This document shows positions 8,960-16,908 of a stretch of DNA of 64,000 nt, piece by piece. The notes beneath the pieces are model-generated. The model had not been told where the DNA came from. It saw only the letters and a list, made by a program, of their open reading frames with translations, and did not search any database. The DNA is from Candidatus Protochlamydia amoebophila UWE25 (GTDB lineage: Bacteria; Chlamydiota; Chlamydiia; Chlamydiales; Parachlamydiaceae). Position 1 is the first letter of the stretch; each line of letters opens with the position of its first letter. The stretch spans positions 186,001 to 250,000 of the forward strand of contig NC_005861.2 of the NCBI RefSeq assembly GCF_000011565.2, written 5' to 3'. Both the position numbers and the translations under genes were made by a program.

Positions 8960-9840
8960 AAAAGATTTGGGTATGTGGCGCATCGGGTATGCTTGGTTCT
9001 CATTTCAAACGTTTATTAAACAAACGGCAACTGTCTTTTGTTGCCAATGATGATAAAAAAATTGATATTACCAATTTAGAAGCCGTTTTAGATTTTGTAA
9101 GAACAGAACAAATCACTCATATCATCAATTGTGCGGCTTACACAAAAGTTGATAAAGCTGAAACAGATCTCAAACAAGCTTATCTCGTCAATGCCTGTGG
9201 ACCACACCATCTTGGAATTGCAGCTCGGCACCAGAATGCGCATGTCATTCATTTCTCGACTGATTATGTGTTTGATGGAAAAGAGAACTTGCCTTATACC
9301 GAAGAACATGCTTGCGCTCCCATTGGAGCTTATGGGATAAGTAAATTAGCTGGAGAAATCAAACTCTTAGATGAATTTGATCGCTCTTGTGTCATTCGCA
9401 CATCTTGGTTATTTGGCTTACCAGGCAAAAATTTTGTTGAAACAATGTTAAGATTGATGAATGAAAAAGCACAGATCAAGATTGTTTGCGATCAGATGGG
9501 AAGACCGACTTATGCGCAAGATTTAGCTGAAGTTGCTTTACAATTTTTGGATAAGTCGGGAATTTATCACTTTGCTAACTCTTCTGAAACTAACTGGTAT
9601 GAGTTTGCTAAAGAGATTTATAGACAAGGAAAGGAATTTCAATTGATTCAAAGGGATTGTCAAATAGAACCTATTATGACTCATGAATATCCGACACAGG
9701 CCAAACGACCTGCTTATTCTACTTTAAATACTCAAAAAATAGAGTCTGTGCTTAGATGGAAACCACGTCCCTGGCAAGAGGCATTAAAAGATTATTTGAC
9801 GATATATAAAAATTTCCAAGATAGGCAACAGGTGAGCTAA
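8956..9840 (+). CDS. rmlD: dTDP-4-dehydrorhamnose reductase
   Basis: A 294-residue short-chain dehydrogenase that reduces dTDP-4-keto-L-rhamnose to dTDP-L-rhamnose with NAD(P)H. The N-terminal dinucleotide motif is GASGMLGSHF (residues 8-17). NCAAYTKVDKAE, STDYVFDG and the catalytic YGISKLAGE (Tyr-x-x-x-Lys) are present, followed by RTSWLFG. It starts in the ATGA overlap with rmlC and ends two bases before rmlB. Length and motifs are canonical. Confidence 0.96.
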   Translation: MKKIWVCGASGMLGSHFKRLLNKRQLSFVANDDKKIDITNLEAVLDFVRTEQITHIINCAAYTKVDKAETDLKQAYLVNACGPHHLGIAARHQNAHVIHFSTDYVFDGKENLPYTEEHACAPIGAYGISKLAGEIKLLDEFDRSCVIRTSWLFGLPGKNFVETMLRLMNEKAQIKIVCDQMGRPTYAQDLAEVALQFLDKSGIYHFANSSETNWYEFAKEIYRQGKEFQLIQRDCQIEPIMTHEYPTQAKRPAYSTLNTQKIESVLRWKPRPWQEALKDYLTIYKNFQDRQQVS

Positions 9841-9842
9841 TT

Positions 9843-10901
9843 ATGCAACCAAGAAAAGTTCAAAATATTCTCGTGACTGGAGGAGCAGGTTTTATTGGAT
9901 CAGCTTTTATTCGTTATTTACTTGCCCCTGAAACTGAATTTAAAGGAACTTGTATCAATTTTGATGCTTTAACATATGCGGGAAATCTAGAAAATTTAGC
10001 TTCCCTTTCAAGCGATCCTCGTTATATTTTCGAACAAGGCAATATCTGTAATGAAGCATTTATTGAACATGTCTGTCAAGAGCATGCAATTGATACAATT
10101 ATTCACTTTGCGGCAGAAAGTCATGTAGATCGTAGTATTTTAGGGCCAAAAGTGTTTATTGAAACAAATATTTTAGGTACTTTTTCTTTATTAGAAGTGG
10201 TGAGAAAAAATCCTCACATTCATTTTCACCACGTTTCAACAGATGAAGTATATGGAACATTAGGGGCAGAAGGTTATTTTACAGAAGAAACAGCTTATCG
10301 ACCTAACTCTCCTTACTCGGCTTCGAAGGCTTCATCTGACCATCTTGTTCGCGCTTATCATCATACCTATCATTTATCCACTTGCATTTCTAATTGTAGT
10401 AACAATTATGGACCTTATCATTTCCCTGAAAAATTGATTCCAGTCATGATTTTGAACTGTTTGGATCGTAAACCCTTACCTGTCTATGGACAGGGAGTTA
10501 ATGTGCGTGATTGGTTGTATGTAGAAGACCACGCTAAGGCTCTTTACTTATTGCTTCAAAAAGGAAGAAGTGGGGAAACTTACAATATTGGTGGAGAAGC
10601 AGAATGGCGAAATATTGATTTGATACATGAAATCATCAGACAAATTGCAATTACTCAGCAAATAGAAGTTTCTGAACTTGAAAAGCTCATCACTTATGTT
10701 AAAGATCGGCCTGGCCATGATTTGCGTTATGCTATTGATTGTTCTAAAATCAAAAATGAGTTTGGCTGGTCTCCTTCCCTCCGTTTTGAAGAAGGTCTCC
10801 ATAAGACTATTCAATGGTACATACAAAATGAACAATGGGTAAAAAATATCCAAACGGGTAGTTATCGAAGATGGATAGAGCTTAATTACGCCGATCGTTA
10901 A
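9843..10901 (+). CDS. rmlB: dTDP-glucose 4,6-dehydratase
   Basis: A 352-residue extended short-chain dehydrogenase converting dTDP-glucose to dTDP-4-keto-6-deoxyglucose, the second step of the pathway although its gene is last in this operon. Motifs: TGGAGFIGSAFIRY at residues 13-26, AAESHVDRS near 90, STDEVYG near 135 and the catalytic YSASKAS (Tyr/Lys) near 160, then SNNYGPYHFPEKLIP. Together with the three preceding genes the pathway from glucose-1-phosphate to dTDP-rhamnose is complete. No rhamnosyltransferase is adjacent. Confidence 0.96.
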   Translation: MQPRKVQNILVTGGAGFIGSAFIRYLLAPETEFKGTCINFDALTYAGNLENLASLSSDPRYIFEQGNICNEAFIEHVCQEHAIDTIIHFAAESHVDRSILGPKVFIETNILGTFSLLEVVRKNPHIHFHHVSTDEVYGTLGAEGYFTEETAYRPNSPYSASKASSDHLVRAYHHTYHLSTCISNCSNNYGPYHFPEKLIPVMILNCLDRKPLPVYGQGVNVRDWLYVEDHAKALYLLLQKGRSGETYNIGGEAEWRNIDLIHEIIRQIAITQQIEVSELEKLITYVKDRPGHDLRYAIDCSKIKNEFGWSPSLRFEEGLHKTIQWYIQNEQWVKNIQTGSYRRWIELNYADR

Positions 10902-10932
10902 ATGAAGAGACTTTTTTTCGAAAGAGATCCCA

Positions 10933-12474
10933 TTAATCCATGGCGACTTGCTGAGTTTTATTTGTGGTATTTTTTTTGCATAACCAAATTAAAGGAATGC
11001 AGGCCAAGAACACCCATCCTGTTAGCCAAAAGACATCATTAACAGCTAATAAATACGATTGAGCGGACAATAAATCTTCCAGAATAAGATTGGATTCAGG
11101 TTGACTTAAGCTAAGTGATTGTTTTAAATTTTCGTAAAATTCCCATGTTAAAGGGTCATAGATTGTCGTTGCTTCTGTTAAACGGCTATGGTGAAAAATT
11201 TCTCTACGATCCCATAAAGTAACATACAAAGCCGTTCCGAATCCTCCTCCAGCAATTAATCGAATAAAATTAAAGATTCCTGAGGCGCCCGCTAATTCGT
11301 GATTAGGAATGGGAGACAATGAAATTGTTACAAGAGGGATAAAAAAGAAGCTGAGACCGATTCCTTGAAAAAAGCGAGGAAGCATCAATTTAAATAAACT
11401 GACAGAAGGGGTCAATTCACTAAACCAAAAGAATGTTAGTCCAAAACTGATAAAACTAAATGTTGTCATGATTCTTGGATCAAATCGACTAACACTTTTT
11501 CCGATTGTAGAAGATAAAAATAGAGGAATTATTCCAATTGGCATAACAGCAAATCCTGCCCAAAAAGCCGTGTAACCCATTTCTGTTTCTAACCAAAGGG
11601 GAAGTAAGACAGCGCTTCCAAAAAACATGAGAAATCCTATCGCTCCCAAAATTGTTCCAATTGTAAAGTTACGATGTCTAAAATAAGAAAAATTCATGAC
11701 TGGATGTTTCGCATAATAGTTCCATGGAATAAAAATTGTAAAAGCGATTACGCAAGTCACGATAAGGACACGAATAGTCAAAGAGTTTAACCAGTCTAAT
11801 TCTTGCCCTTTATCTAAAAAAACTTGCAATGAGCTAATGCCAATGGTTAAAAGTAAAAGACCAGTCAGGTCAAGAGGAACTTTAGATTTTCCTTCGTGAG
11901 GAGGATCTTGAATTAAAAGACCTGTCATCCAAGCCGATAAAAAACCAATGGGAATGTTAATATAAAAAATCCAGGGCCAACCATAATTATCTGTAATATA
12001 TCCTCCTACAATTGGTCCTAAAATAGGGGCTACAATAACGATCATCGACCAAAAGCCAAGTGCGACTCCTTTTTTTTCTTCCGGATAATTTGTTAACAAT
12101 AAAGCTTGTGATAAAGGAATTAAAGCTCCAGCAGATGCTCCCTGTAATGTTCGAAAAAGAATAAGTACATTCAAATCCCAAGCCAAACCACAAAGCCATG
12201 AAGTAATTGAAAAAAGGCTAGTGGACCAAATGAATAAACGAACCCGTCCAAAACGAGCTGCTAACCAACCTGTGATAGCTAAAACGATTCCGTTGCTAAT
12301 GGCAAATGAAGTAATTACCCATGTTCCTTGGTTAGGGCTAACTGCTAAATCACCGGCAATGTGAGAAATTGATACGTTAGCAATTGAACTGTCTAAAACC
12401 TGAATAAATGTTCCAAGACCTAATGCAAGTGTTAAAATAATTAATGCCGCTGGGCTTAAAGTTTTAACTGGCAT
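10933..12474 (-). CDS. emrB: EmrB/QacA-type multidrug MFS transporter (DHA2)
   Basis: A 513-residue major facilitator protein with about 14 predicted membrane helices, the DHA2 layout. Recognisable are the N-terminal DSSIANVSISHIAGDL, the helix 2-3 loop motif AARFGRVRLF, the antiporter motif C region VAPILGPIVGGYI, and PLSQALLLTNYPEEKKGVALG. It exports drugs or lipophilic compounds by proton antiport. It starts one base after the stop of the adaptor gene emrA, so the two form an EmrAB pair; with an outer-membrane channel elsewhere this would be a tripartite pump. The gene is convergent with rmlB. Confidence 0.92.
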   Translation of the reverse strand: MPVKTLSPAALIILTLALGLGTFIQVLDSSIANVSISHIAGDLAVSPNQGTWVITSFAISNGIVLAITGWLAARFGRVRLFIWSTSLFSITSWLCGLAWDLNVLILFRTLQGASAGALIPLSQALLLTNYPEEKKGVALGFWSMIVIVAPILGPIVGGYITDNYGWPWIFYINIPIGFLSAWMTGLLIQDPPHEGKSKVPLDLTGLLLLTIGISSLQVFLDKGQELDWLNSLTIRVLIVTCVIAFTIFIPWNYYAKHPVMNFSYFRHRNFTIGTILGAIGFLMFFGSAVLLPLWLETEMGYTAFWAGFAVMPIGIIPLFLSSTIGKSVSRFDPRIMTTFSFISFGLTFFWFSELTPSVSLFKLMLPRFFQGIGLSFFFIPLVTISLSPIPNHELAGASGIFNFIRLIAGGGFGTALYVTLWDRREIFHHSRLTEATTIYDPLTWEFYENLKQSLSLSQPESNLILEDLLSAQSYLLAVNDVFWLTGWVFLACIPLIWLCKKNTTNKTQQVAMD

Positions 12475-12475
12475 A

Positions 12476-13675
12476 TCAAGATTTGTGGTTTAAATTAGCT
12501 TGAATAATACTATCAATAAGTTCTTGAGCAGGCTGCATAGGAATTTCATAAACAGAAGTTGTAAGTATGGGGTTGTAAACAGGATTGGAGGCTAATCGAT
12601 CGCCTAGTTGATTTTTCGTGTCGACAACAACATAGGTGGATAGACCTAAAAACAGGGGGAATTGTCTAAGTTCGTTAGAATCAAGAGAAATTCTAACTGG
12701 AACACGTTGAACAATTTTGATCCAGTTTCCAGTAGCATTTTGAGGAGGTATTAAAGAAAAAACACTTCCAGTTCCAGCTAATACTCCTAATACTTTACCA
12801 TGATAAAGCACGGAAGAACCATACATGTCACTTTTAACAGTGACGGGTTGTCCTATTCGAATATCACGCAATTCTGTTTCTTTGAAATTGGCATCTATCC
12901 AAATTTGATCGAGAGGAATAATACTCAATAGAGAGCGTGTTGTTGAGACCCATTCTCCTACTTGTATTTTTCTTTGAGAAATAAAACCTGAGACGGGAGC
13001 TAAAATTTTGCATCGCTTTAAATTGACATAGGTTTGCTTCAGTGCAATTTCTTTATTCTGAATATTGGGATGATTCTCCAATGATGTTGAGCCTATAGCA
13101 GCAATGGCGCTATTTAATTCATGTTTTGATAAGTTCGTTGCAGCTTGTGCAACAGTTAAATTAGCTTGTGCATGATTGAGATCTTCAATCGAAATAGCTT
13201 CAGTATTTCTTAAGGAATTACGACTTTCAAAATCTTCTTGGGCTCGTTTTAAATCGGCTTGTTTTAATTCAAGAGCGGCTTTTTTTTGTTGGACAGTTTC
13301 ATAAAGTTGTTGAACTTCCCTGACAGCTAAAGCTAGCTCAACTTGAGCTTGTTCAAAAGCTAATTGATAGAGTGTTGGATCAAGTTCTATCAGTAGCTGG
13401 CCTTGTTTTACAAAATCTGTATTATCTGCATAAATAGCTGTAATGGTTCCTTGTTCAGGAGACATCAAATTAACAATGTTACCATTGACATAAGCATCAT
13501 CTGTCGATTCATGAAAACGGATGAACAAATACCAATAAATAGTTGTTAGAATAGTTAATAATAAAAAAACAAAAAAAATCTTTAATAAAACTTTATTTCT
13601 TTTTTTCTTATTGAGAAGATCTAGATTAAGAGAAGAAAAATCTTGATTAGTAGTTGTAGGTTCTTTTTCAGTCAT
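12476..13675 (-). CDS. emrA: EmrA/HlyD-family membrane fusion protein
   Basis: A 399-residue periplasmic adaptor. A short cytoplasmic N-terminus with basic KKKRNK precedes one membrane helix (IFFVFLLLTILTTIYWYLF). Then come the lipoyl/barrel-sandwich half (DDAYVNGNIVNLMSPEQGTI), a long coiled-coil hairpin (residues ~110-200, rich in Gln, Glu, Ala and Leu), the second lipoyl half (CKILAPVSGFISQRKI) and a beta-barrel. This order is standard for HlyD/EmrA proteins. It is the first gene of the emrAB pair, one base ahead of emrB. Confidence 0.93.
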   Translation of the reverse strand: MTEKEPTTTNQDFSSLNLDLLNKKKRNKVLLKIFFVFLLLTILTTIYWYLFIRFHESTDDAYVNGNIVNLMSPEQGTITAIYADNTDFVKQGQLLIELDPTLYQLAFEQAQVELALAVREVQQLYETVQQKKAALELKQADLKRAQEDFESRNSLRNTEAISIEDLNHAQANLTVAQAATNLSKHELNSAIAAIGSTSLENHPNIQNKEIALKQTYVNLKRCKILAPVSGFISQRKIQVGEWVSTTRSLLSIIPLDQIWIDANFKETELRDIRIGQPVTVKSDMYGSSVLYHGKVLGVLAGTGSVFSLIPPQNATGNWIKIVQRVPVRISLDSNELRQFPLFLGLSTYVVVDTKNQLGDRLASNPVYNPILTTSVYEIPMQPAQELIDSIIQANLNHKS

Positions 13676-13697
13676 GTTTTTATTATCTTATATCTTC

Positions 13698-14579
13698 TTA
13701 AGAAAGGGGTAAAATTTCTAAATAAATTTGTAGCTGACTAATGTTCAAATTAGGATGTTTAGGATTTTGAGAGCTAATTGGTTCAATACACACAAATGAT
13801 GCGTCTTTAGGATGATAAAGTTGCCAACAATTTTCTTCACAAACAGATTGATAACGTGTTTTTAAAGAATAAGTATCTGTTTCTAATAAAATTTCTCCCA
13901 TTAAAGGGTCTGGGAAAGGCCTAAAAGTAAAATCTGCTTCTTCTTTTAAATCAAAAACTAATTGTTGTTTCAAATCAAATGACCAAAATGAGGGAATCGA
14001 TTGAAGGCAATCTTCTATTCTCACTTTATCTTGCACAAAACTAGTTATTTTCCCTCGATGGTTGGGAAGAGAGTAGTAATAGTGAATACCTACAAGGGAA
14101 TTTGTATCACTAATAATAGAAAGTTGTAGAGAAAGTCCAGTCGTCGTTAAATCAGCTTGTAATTCAAACTTAAAATTCTGTCCTTCTAATGTGGAAAGAA
14201 GAACCCCATTCCAGAGATCTTTTCCTGTTAGCAGGCCATTTAATTGAGTTTGAGTAAATGTCGTTTGCCAAGGAGCATAACGAGCAATACCATGTGAAAA
14301 TGGGTCTTGAGTCCCTTTTGCCTTGACTCTACCAATGTGGGGAAAAAGTGTTTCATCTGCAATTTTAGGAAGGCTTTCTGCTCGTCGGCGATGAAAGTGT
14401 GGACCAATTAATGCTCCTAAACCAGCAAATCGCTCTTCAAAAAGATTCCAAGTCGATTGTTCAATGACTTCAATATTTCCTCTTTTGAAGCTGATGAGAT
14501 TTAGTCCATGGTCAGGAGCAAAAGTAGCCTCTAGTTTTTCTCCGTCTTCAGTTCGATTTTCTAGTTTAATTATATTCAT
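13698..14579 (-). CDS. Aldose 1-epimerase (galactose mutarotase)-like protein
   Basis: A 293-residue beta-rich protein resembling the galactose mutarotase superfamily: an N-terminal region mentioning PDHGLNLISFKRG, a central stretch SHGIARYAPWQ and a C-terminal Glu in CIEPISSQNP at the position where mutarotases have the catalytic base. GPHFHRRR supplies histidines but not the exact NxxxGR substrate motif. It may interconvert sugar anomers or be a hexose-6-phosphate mutarotase relative; the substrate is unknown. It lies 22 bases upstream of emrA on the same strand and may be co-transcribed with the efflux genes, with no obvious functional link. Confidence 0.7.
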   Translation of the reverse strand: MNIIKLENRTEDGEKLEATFAPDHGLNLISFKRGNIEVIEQSTWNLFEERFAGLGALIGPHFHRRRAESLPKIADETLFPHIGRVKAKGTQDPFSHGIARYAPWQTTFTQTQLNGLLTGKDLWNGVLLSTLEGQNFKFELQADLTTTGLSLQLSIISDTNSLVGIHYYYSLPNHRGKITSFVQDKVRIEDCLQSIPSFWSFDLKQQLVFDLKEEADFTFRPFPDPLMGEILLETDTYSLKTRYQSVCEENCWQLYHPKDASFVCIEPISSQNPKHPNLNISQLQIYLEILPLS

Positions 14580-14654
14580 GGAGCAAACAACTATCGGTTA
14601 GATTCTTTTAAATGTGCATCATGAATAAGAAATCTTTTTTAACAAAGTAAAAAT

Positions 14655-15104
14655 TTAATTTTTATATAAAATTACTCGACGGTCAAGCCAAAGTAAGTAA
14701 AAGATAAGGACCCACAAAATGAGAGTGTAAAAAATTTTTTTGAAAGGAAAATTTTTTTCCAAAGTAGAGAAATTAGGAGCTGAAGAATCAAACCAAACTT
14801 GTAAATTAGCATTTGCTAGCCTATCAATAGCTTCTTTTGCTGCGAATGGATTGAGATAATGTTGTTGAAAAGAAGTGTAACCTGAAATTCTTTCTCCTTT
14901 GTAGGTGAATTGATAAAATCCTTTGGGAACAAATGTTTCATCATTAACTTTTTTTATTGACCATTTAATTTCGTTTGCTGGAAGGGAGCAGTTCAAGCGC
15001 TGATAATGATAGAAATCTAAAATAGCATTAATTGTGTAAAAAAACGTAACGATAATGATAAGACTAAAAAATGCAATCCAAATAGGGTTACGGTGTAAAA
15101 TCAT
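14655..15104 (-). CDS. Small two-helix membrane protein of unknown function
   Basis: A 149-residue protein with one hydrophobic helix near the N-terminus (IAFFSLIIIVTFFYTINAIL) and one near the C-terminus (IFYTLILWVLIFYLLWL), separated by a soluble domain of about 85 residues containing SGYTSFQQHYLNPFAAKEA. The layout resembles DUF3592-type proteins, but I cannot assign it firmly. The ATG overlaps the stop of the RluA-type gene as ATGA, so it is co-transcribed and probably translationally coupled with it. Confidence 0.6.
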   Translation of the reverse strand: MILHRNPIWIAFFSLIIIVTFFYTINAILDFYHYQRLNCSLPANEIKWSIKKVNDETFVPKGFYQFTYKGERISGYTSFQQHYLNPFAAKEAIDRLANANLQVWFDSSAPNFSTLEKNFPFKKIFYTLILWVLIFYLLWLDRRVILYKN

Positions 15105-15943
15105 TTGGGAATCAATCGGTAAAATTCTTCGGGAATCGGGGATTCAATACGAATGATTTTTCTACTGATGGGATGTTTAAAAGCTAATAAATGAGCATGT
15201 AGACAGAGTCTTTTTAAGGGGTTGGTATGAGCTCCATATTTTTTATCACCAACAACTGGATGTCCAGCAGATTGACAATGAACGCGAATTTGATTTTTTC
15301 GTCCTGTTTCTAAAGTAAGTTCAACTAAAGAATATTTTTTTAATGTTTTCAAAGTTCGGTAGTGGGTAATGGCTAGACGACCATAGGTTTCATCTTCGGT
15401 TTCATGAACGAAATATTGGCTATCTTCATAAAGATAGCTTTTCCAAGTTCCCGAAGGGGAAAGTAATTGACCTTCTACAATAGCTGTATAAGAGCGGCTA
15501 ATATCATGAACTTCAAATAAATCTTTCAACCCATTACAAGTCTTTTCGTTGAAAGCAAAAACCATGACACCTGAAGTATCTTGATCTAAACGATGAACAA
15601 CAAAGACTTTTCTAGGTTTATAATGAGCTTTTAACAAAGCGTGAGTAGTTTCACCCTTTTCGAAAGCTGTTGCTACACTTAAGAGTCCTGACGGTTTATA
15701 AATGATGGCCAAATCAGCATCTTCGTAGAGAATTTGAATGCCACTCCCGACGATTTTTTTTCTTTGGTTTAGGCTTATGACTTGTCCTTCTAAAACTTCA
15801 AAATGATTATTTTTTACAACAATTCCATCCACTTCAATTCGACCTTCTTTGATCCAAGAACGAAGAGTGTTTTTAGAACTTTGCGGAGAAAGAAGTGCTA
15901 AAGCTTCAAAAATCGGGAGATTGGTCTGACAAGTTAATTTCAT
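15101..15943 (-). CDS. RluA-family 23S rRNA/tRNA pseudouridine synthase
   Basis: A 280-residue enzyme isomerising uridine to pseudouridine in RNA. An S4 RNA-binding domain occupies residues ~15-65 (LRSWIKEGRIEVDGIVV). The catalytic signature is VHRLDQDTSGVMVFA near residue 117, with Asp as nucleophile, followed by TGRKNQIRVHC, the RluA-class motif. The exact target (RluC, RluD or RluA type) cannot be told from this sequence. It heads a two-gene unit with the small membrane protein. No Shine-Dalgarno sequence is evident. Confidence 0.9.
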   Translation of the reverse strand: MKLTCQTNLPIFEALALLSPQSSKNTLRSWIKEGRIEVDGIVVKNNHFEVLEGQVISLNQRKKIVGSGIQILYEDADLAIIYKPSGLLSVATAFEKGETTHALLKAHYKPRKVFVVHRLDQDTSGVMVFAFNEKTCNGLKDLFEVHDISRSYTAIVEGQLLSPSGTWKSYLYEDSQYFVHETEDETYGRLAITHYRTLKTLKKYSLVELTLETGRKNQIRVHCQSAGHPVVGDKKYGAHTNPLKRLCLHAHLLAFKHPISRKIIRIESPIPEEFYRLIPK

Positions 15944-16410
15944 AAATTCTTTAAATTTTTAGGTTAGTAAGGGCATCATTTTGCTAGGAATGAAACTTTT
16001 TTCCAAGATAATTGTATTTTAAGTTTCGACTATTTTATTTGCTTTATCGTTTCTATTTGGAGAAAACAGATGAAATAAGGTAATGAATTAAAAAAAATAT
16101 TTTAATAAGTATTGGATGCAAATAAAATAAGCTTGATTTTGATATTGTTTTGCAGCAACAGGGGAACGTTGACTAATAACAACCGACTAAAAGAAGAATA
16201 GCTTTAATTCTGAGTGCAGGAGGAATGAATTGCGATCTAAAAAATGATTTAGCTTGGGATTAATTCAATAAAAATGGCGAAAAGAAAGCTAAAGGGTTAA
16301 CTAAGACATCTCTCGATGTTTCTGTGGCATTATTAACTCCTTATAAAGGCAGTTATTATATTTGGCCAATAAATTTTAAACTGGCAACTCTGGAATAAAT
16401 TAAGTAATCT
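15944..16410. other. Intergenic region with possible decayed coding sequence
   Basis: Between the RluA gene and the rpsT promoter. One plus-strand frame (16141-16398) reads as protein-like sequence interrupted by only three stops (two at 16174-16179, one at 16261), including LDVSVALLTPYKGSYYIWP. This may be a remnant of a lost gene, but I cannot name its family and chance is possible. No RNA gene is visible. Confidence 0.25.
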
Positions 16411-16439
16411 TTGACGAATTAAGTTGCATTTCCTATAAT
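16411..16439 (+). promoter_or_regulatory. Sigma-70-type (sigma66) promoter of rpsT
   Basis: TTGACG at 16411-16416 and TATAAT at 16434-16439 are separated by exactly 17 bases, a near-consensus housekeeping promoter and the clearest in the window. Transcription would begin near 16446, about 35 bases before the rpsT ATG. Confidence 0.75.
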
Positions 16440-16480
16440 TAAATCCTCCAAATGAAAAGTTATTAACCCTTAGAGGAAAA

Positions 16481-16771
16481 ATGGCAAAACAAGAAGTAGC
16501 AGCAAAGAAAGTAAAGCGGCCAACAGCGCTTAAGCGCGATTTGCAAAACAAGAAAAAGCGCCTTAACAACAAAATTTACAAATCACGTGTTCGAACAGCT
16601 GTACGTTCTTTTCAAGAGTCTTTAGTAAAAGGTGATGAAACTTTATCTAAAGCTAAACTAGATGAAGTGTATAGTATCTTAGACAAATGCGCGAAAAAAG
16701 GTGTTTTTAAGTTAAATAAAGTTAGCCGCACAAAATCTCGTTTAGCCGCTCGTGCTGCCGCTAAAGCGTAA
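16481..16771 (+). CDS. rpsT: 30S ribosomal protein S20
   Basis: A 96-residue, strongly basic, Ala/Lys-rich protein that binds 16S rRNA early in 30S assembly. TALKRDLQNKKKRLNNKIYKSRVRTAVR matches the S20 N-terminal helix pattern and the C-terminus has the typical KNKVSRTKSRLA-like motif (here LNKVSRTKSRLAARAA). The start follows AGAGGA at ideal spacing. It is monocistronic, with its own promoter upstream and a hairpin downstream. Confidence 0.95.
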   Translation: MAKQEVAAKKVKRPTALKRDLQNKKKRLNNKIYKSRVRTAVRSFQESLVKGDETLSKAKLDEVYSILDKCAKKGVFKLNKVSRTKSRLAARAAAKA

Positions 16772-16814
16772 GTTGCTGATTACTGATAACCGAAAACTTT
16801 AGACCTTAAAATAT

Positions 16815-16868
16815 AAAATCTCTTGTATAACTTAATTTGGATAAAGTTGATGTTAAACAAGAGATTTT
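16815..16868 (+). terminator. Hairpin downstream of rpsT
   Basis: A 12-bp perfect stem (16815-16826 with 16857-16868) encloses a 30-base loop that can itself form an AACTT/AAGTT stem. It is followed by GTGTATTTAT rather than a clean T run, so it is a weak intrinsic terminator or an RNA-stabilising hairpin. Confidence 0.5.
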
Positions 16869-16908
16869 GTGTATTTATAGATTTTAAATTTATCTACAAA
16901 ACAAGCTT

